Part shown: piece by piece, positions 61,361-64,000 of the stretch
Layout of the letters: each line of letters starts with the position of its first letter
How positions within the stretch are numbered: position 1 is the stretch's first letter
The notes under the pieces: model-generated
The model's database searches: none
The model's input: the letters and a program-made list of their open reading frames with translations, nothing else
What the model was told of the DNA's origin: nothing
Source of the DNA: Janthinobacterium silvisoli
Lineage (GTDB): Bacteria > Pseudomonadota > Gammaproteobacteria > Burkholderiales > Burkholderiaceae_D
Direction: 5' to 3'
Assembly: GCF_014200725.1 (NCBI RefSeq)
Contig: NZ_JACHCL010000001.1
Location: 2,170,001 to 2,234,000 of the forward strand
DNA: 64,000 nucleotides
Program-made: the position numbers and the translations under genes

Positions 61361-62386
61361 TCAGCTTCCTTGTCCGATGGCCGGGTCATCAAAGAAATAA
61401 TCGCGCCAGCTGTCGGGCCGGTTGCGGATGGCGTTCACCCGGTGCAGGAATTGCCCCAGGCCCAGGGTGTTTTGCGGTGCGATCTTGAATTGCACTTGCG
61501 GGTTGGCAAAGATTTTCAACAGCAGATTGCGGTCCACCTTGCTCTTGTTGAGCTTGATATAAATGTCGGCCGCTCCCTGCGGATTGCTGCTCGCATACTG
61601 GGCCGCTTCAGCCAGGGCCGCGACAAAGGCATGGTAAGTTTTCGGATTGTCTTTACGGAATTTCTCGGTCGCATACAGCAGGGTTGATGAGCTGGGGCCA
61701 CCCTGCACTTCATAGGAATTCAAGATAATGTGGGCATTCGGGTTTTGCGCCAGCTCCTGTTCCTGAAATGGCGAATTGCCGAAATGCCCAGTCAATTCCG
61801 TGCCGCCCGCAATGATGGCGGCGGCCGCATCCGGGTGAGGTAAAGTCTGCGTGATCTTGTCGAGGCGCGCGAATTCCTTGTCGCCCCATTGTTTCGCCAC
61901 CGCCATTTGCAGGATGCGCGCCTGCACGGAGACGGACACGGCCGGCAAGGCGATGCGGTCCTTGTCCGTCAAGTCAGCCAGGGTTTTCACCTTGGGATTA
62001 TTGCTGACCAGGTAGTAGGGGAAATTGCCCAGGGAAGCCACGCCACGCACATTTTGCCGCCCGCGCGTGCGGTCCCAGATGGTCAGCAATGGCCCCAGGC
62101 CTGCACCGGCGATATCGATATTGCCCGACAACAAAGCGTCATTGATGGCTGGCCCACCCGACAAGGTGACCCAGTCCACCTTGATATCGACGCCAAGCTG
62201 CTTGCCATGCTTTTCGATCAGCTTTTGCTCCTGCGCGATATTGAGCAGCAGAAAGGTGATGCCATACTGGCCGGCGATGCGCAATTGTCCTTCGGCGCGG
62301 GCCATGGAAGCCCCCATCGTCAGCAAACACAGCATCGCCAGGGCGGCGGTCAGACGGCGGCGGACGAGAGCAAACGACTTCAACAT
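61361..62386 (-). CDS. ABC transporter substrate-binding protein, taurine/sulfonate (SsuA/TauA) type
   Basis: This 341-residue periplasmic protein has a signal peptide (1-29, twin arginine-like RRRL but with a strong hydrophobic core, cut near ARA). The two-lobed NMT1/SsuA-like fold is evident: RIAGQYGITFLLLNIAQEQKLIEKHG, VDWVTLSGGPAINDALLSGNIDIAGAG, and GVASLGNFPYYLVSNNPKVKTLADL. The start at 62386 has GGAG five bases upstream. It lies between the dioxygenase gene (21 bases) and the ATPase. The bound ligand may be taurine or an alkanesulfonate; sulfate-ester ligands are also possible. Confidence 0.88.
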   Translation of the reverse strand: MLKSFALVRRRLTAALAMLCLLTMGASMARAEGQLRIAGQYGITFLLLNIAQEQKLIEKHGKQLGVDIKVDWVTLSGGPAINDALLSGNIDIAGAGLGPLLTIWDRTRGRQNVRGVASLGNFPYYLVSNNPKVKTLADLTDKDRIALPAVSVSVQARILQMAVAKQWGDKEFARLDKITQTLPHPDAAAAIIAGGTELTGHFGNSPFQEQELAQNPNAHIILNSYEVQGGPSSSTLLYATEKFRKDNPKTYHAFVAALAEAAQYASSNPQGAADIYIKLNKSKVDRNLLLKIFANPQVQFKIAPQNTLGLGQFLHRVNAIRNRPDSWRDYFFDDPAIGQGS

Positions 62387-62407
62387 GGACACTCCTGGTG
62401 AAAGAAA

Positions 62408-63316
62408 TCAGTACGGCGCATCGCCTTCGATGGTGGTGCGGAACAGCTTGCGGCGCTGTTCCGGTGGGCAACCGGTGGCCAGATGCATCAGGGAACGGTT
62501 ATCCCAGAACACCAGGTCGCGCGCCTGCCATCGGTGCACATATAAATGTTCGGGGCGCACACTGTGGGCAAACAGTTCGTCGAGTACGGCGCGGCTTTCA
62601 TCGTCGGGCAAGCCGACGATGCGCGTGGTGAAATGTTCGCTGACAAACAGGGCGCGCCGTCCCGTTTCCGGATGCACGCGCACGATGGGATGCGTGACGG
62701 GCTGCACTGCATCGATCTGCGCCTGCGTCAGTGCGGGCCGCCAGGGATTGCGGCGGCGCAATTCCTCGTACTGGCATAAATAACTGTGTTCGGCATGCGC
62801 GCCGCGCACGACGTGGCGCAGCGCAGCCGGCAAGCTTTCCCAGGCCAGGTGCATATTGGCAAACACGGTATCGCCGCCTTCCTCGGGCAACTCTTGCGCG
62901 TGCAACATGGAACCGAGGCTGGGAATTTCTTTATAAGACAAGTCCGAATGCCAGAAATGGCCCGCATCGCCCAGGCCGATAGGTTGGCCGTTTTCGACGA
63001 TATTCGAAATGATCAGGATTTCCGGGTGCTGCGGCAGCTGGAACTGGTGCAGCACGTGGATTTGCAAGGCGCCAAAGCGGCGGCTGAAATCGATTTGCTG
63101 CTGCGGCGTGATGTGCTGGTCACGGAACACCAGCACGTGATGGTCGAGATGGGCGTGGTGTACGCGCTGGAAATCGCTGAGCGACAAGGGCTGCGCCAGG
63201 TCCAGGCCCACGACTTGCGCGCCCAGGGGTGCATCGAAGGCTTCGATATGGAAGTTGCTGCGCAACTGGCTAGCCAAGTTGCTGGTAGAAACGGGGGATT
63301 CGAGGACGGCCGACAT
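62408..63316 (-). CDS. TauD/TfdA-family Fe(II)/2-oxoglutarate dioxygenase
   Basis: This 302-residue non-haem iron dioxygenase has the facial triad H123-x-D125 in HFWHSDLSY and H278 in SLMHLATG, with R289/R293 for 2-oxoglutarate. TauD-type enzymes hydroxylate taurine or related sulfonates to release sulfite. It is first in the operon with an SsuABC-like transporter, fitting use of an organosulfur compound as sulfur source. The start at 63316 removes a 53-codon upstream extension without similarity. Two palindromes lie upstream. Sulfate-ester dioxygenase (AtsK) is a close alternative. Confidence 0.88.
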   Translation of the reverse strand: MSAVLESPVSTSNLASQLRSNFHIEAFDAPLGAQVVGLDLAQPLSLSDFQRVHHAHLDHHVLVFRDQHITPQQQIDFSRRFGALQIHVLHQFQLPQHPEILIISNIVENGQPIGLGDAGHFWHSDLSYKEIPSLGSMLHAQELPEEGGDTVFANMHLAWESLPAALRHVVRGAHAEHSYLCQYEELRRRNPWRPALTQAQIDAVQPVTHPIVRVHPETGRRALFVSEHFTTRIVGLPDDESRAVLDELFAHSVRPEHLYVHRWQARDLVFWDNRSLMHLATGCPPEQRRKLFRTTIEGDAPY

Positions 63317-63327
63317 GATGGATTCAT

Positions 63328-63350
63328 CAGTGAACGAGGGATGTTCACTG
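63328..63350 (-). promoter_or_regulatory. Inverted repeat 11 bases upstream of the dioxygenase start
   Basis: CAGTGAAC and GTTCACTG are perfect 8-base arms around a 7-base spacer. Its position between promoter and start codon suits a repressor operator or an RNA hairpin that affects translation. Confidence 0.4.
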
Positions 63351-63382
63351 TATGCCGGTCGGCCATCCTTGCAAACGAAGCT

Positions 63383-63397
63383 TATCCTATATGGATA
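63383..63397 (-). promoter_or_regulatory. TATCC-N5-GGATA palindrome upstream of the sulfonate operon
   Basis: Fifteen bases with perfect 5-base arms lie in the AT-rich gap between the carbonic anhydrase stop and the dioxygenase gene. The region could hold the operon promoter or a LysR-type regulator (CysB/SsuR family) site. The specific regulator is unknown. Confidence 0.3.
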
Positions 63398-63422
63398 TGC
63401 AGATTGTGCTGATACAACTGGC

Positions 63423-64000
63423 TTATACCGCTTCGTAGCGGGCCAGGCGGGCCGCCATGCGCGGGGCCAGTTCATGGCCGGCCGTGACGGTCATGTCCAG
63501 GTCATTCAACAGACCATCTTTCAAGCCATACACCCAGCCGTGTACGCTGAGTTCCTGGCCGCGTTCCCAGGCATCTTGCACGATGGTGGTCTGGCAGACG
63601 TTCAAGACTTGTTCGACGACGTTCAATTCACACAGGCGGTCGCTGCGCTCGCGGCTGCCCAGCACTTCACCGAGGTAGCGCTCATGTTTCTGCCCTACAT
63701 CCTGCACATGGCGCAGCCAGTTGTCGACCAGGCCGATGCGCGTGCCCGTCAGGGCCGCATGCACGCCCTTGCAGCCATAATGGCCGACGATGATGACGTG
63801 TTTGACTTTCAGCACGTCCACTGCAAATTGCAATACGGAAAGACAGTTGAGGTCGGAATGCACGACCACGTTGGCGATATTCCGGTGCACAAATACGTCG
63901 CCAGGCGCCATGCCCAGCAATTCGTTGGCGGGAACACGGCTGTCGGAACAGCCGATCCACAGATATTCGGGCGAAGTCTGGGCTTCCAGATTCTTGAAGA
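63423..64000 (-). CDS. can: Beta-class carbonic anhydrase, 5' end outside window
   Basis: This carries the last 192 residues of a beta-carbonic anhydrase; the start lies beyond 64000. The enzyme interconverts carbon dioxide and bicarbonate. WIGCSDSRVPANELLGM holds a zinc cysteine and the Asp/Arg pair, and GHYGCKGV holds the zinc histidine and second cysteine. HRNIANVV follows the first motif. The C-terminus (YGLKDGLLNDLDMTV) matches the Can/CynT type with 2-fold dimer contacts. It runs towards the sulfonate operon with a 106-base gap, so co-transcription is possible but not required. Confidence 0.95.
   Translation of the reverse strand, partial: FKNLEAQTSPEYLWIGCSDSRVPANELLGMAPGDVFVHRNIANVVVHSDLNCLSVLQFAVDVLKVKHVIIVGHYGCKGVHAALTGTRIGLVDNWLRHVQDVGQKHERYLGEVLGSRERSDRLCELNVVEQVLNVCQTTIVQDAWERGQELSVHGWVYGLKDGLLNDLDMTVTAGHELAPRMAARLARYEAV

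Noticed and set aside
1-64000. Search for tRNA, rRNA, CRISPR repeats, insertion sequences, phage genes and riboswitches
   Set aside because: No clover-leaf or T-loop motifs, regular spacers, transposases, integrases or known riboswitch cores were recognised by eye. Covariance-model searches could still reveal small RNAs.

Overview
This 64 kb window looks like a chromosomal segment of a betaproteobacterium in the order Burkholderiales. Gene content and gene order fit an Oxalobacteraceae-type genome such as Janthinobacterium, Massilia or Duganella. That placement is inference from proteins and synteny (pgk-pyk-fba-purC-purE-purK, recA-recX-DUF2889-sucC-sucD, AI-2E transporter-hda-HAD-pcnB-folK-panB), not from a database search. 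The DNA is GC-rich and densely coding on both strands. I see no rRNA, tRNA, CRISPR array, insertion sequence or prophage.

Layout. 1-5787 (minus): glycolysis and purine block, pgk, pyk, fba, purC, purE and the start of purK. 6239-8557 (plus): a small zinc-finger protein, an NTF2-like protein, a YheT-type hydrolase and a DUF2946-like protein. 8552-12924: M48 metalloprotease (BepA-like), moaC, an orphan Phd/YefM antitoxin, a small membrane protein, a PilZ protein and a type IV pilin with a textbook sigma-54 promoter. 13083-18647 (minus): a CzcCBA/CusCBA-type heavy-metal efflux operon. 18941-25310 (minus): sucD, sucC, DUF2889, a methyltransferase, recX and recA with a LexA box. 25551-30145 (plus): a tightly coupled four-gene module of response regulator, sensor kinase, DUF4212 subunit and sodium:solute symporter. 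30191-34056: a peptidase remnant, a pyrophosphate-type phosphofructokinase, a secreted phosphodiesterase and purM. 34142-39469 (plus): housekeeping genes through panB.

39523-43909 is a small accessory patch: an exported SGNH hydrolase fused to a bulb-type lectin, a frameshifted DUF899 gene, an AraC regulator and a divergent NAD(P)-binding protein. 43906-52206 (minus) is a putrescine uptake and catabolism locus laid out like Pseudomonas spuABC-FGH (puuD, puuA, spuC, potG, potH, potI, puuC), but with no periplasmic binding protein gene. gabD (54158) could finish the route from putrescine through 4-aminobutyrate to succinate. 55622-58625 holds a TRIC-type channel and a PBP1a-type penicillin-binding protein. 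58751-63316 holds argP and a taurine/sulfonate-type operon (dioxygenase, binding protein, ATPase, permease). The window ends inside a beta-carbonic anhydrase gene.

I found no clearly new multi-gene system. The observations most worth checking are the binding-protein-less spu/puu operon, the methyltransferase inserted in the recX-sucCD block, the coupled two-component/symporter module with repeats upstream, the lectin-tailed SGNH hydrolase with an altered block I, and two gene remnants (DUF899 frameshift, S9 peptidase tail).
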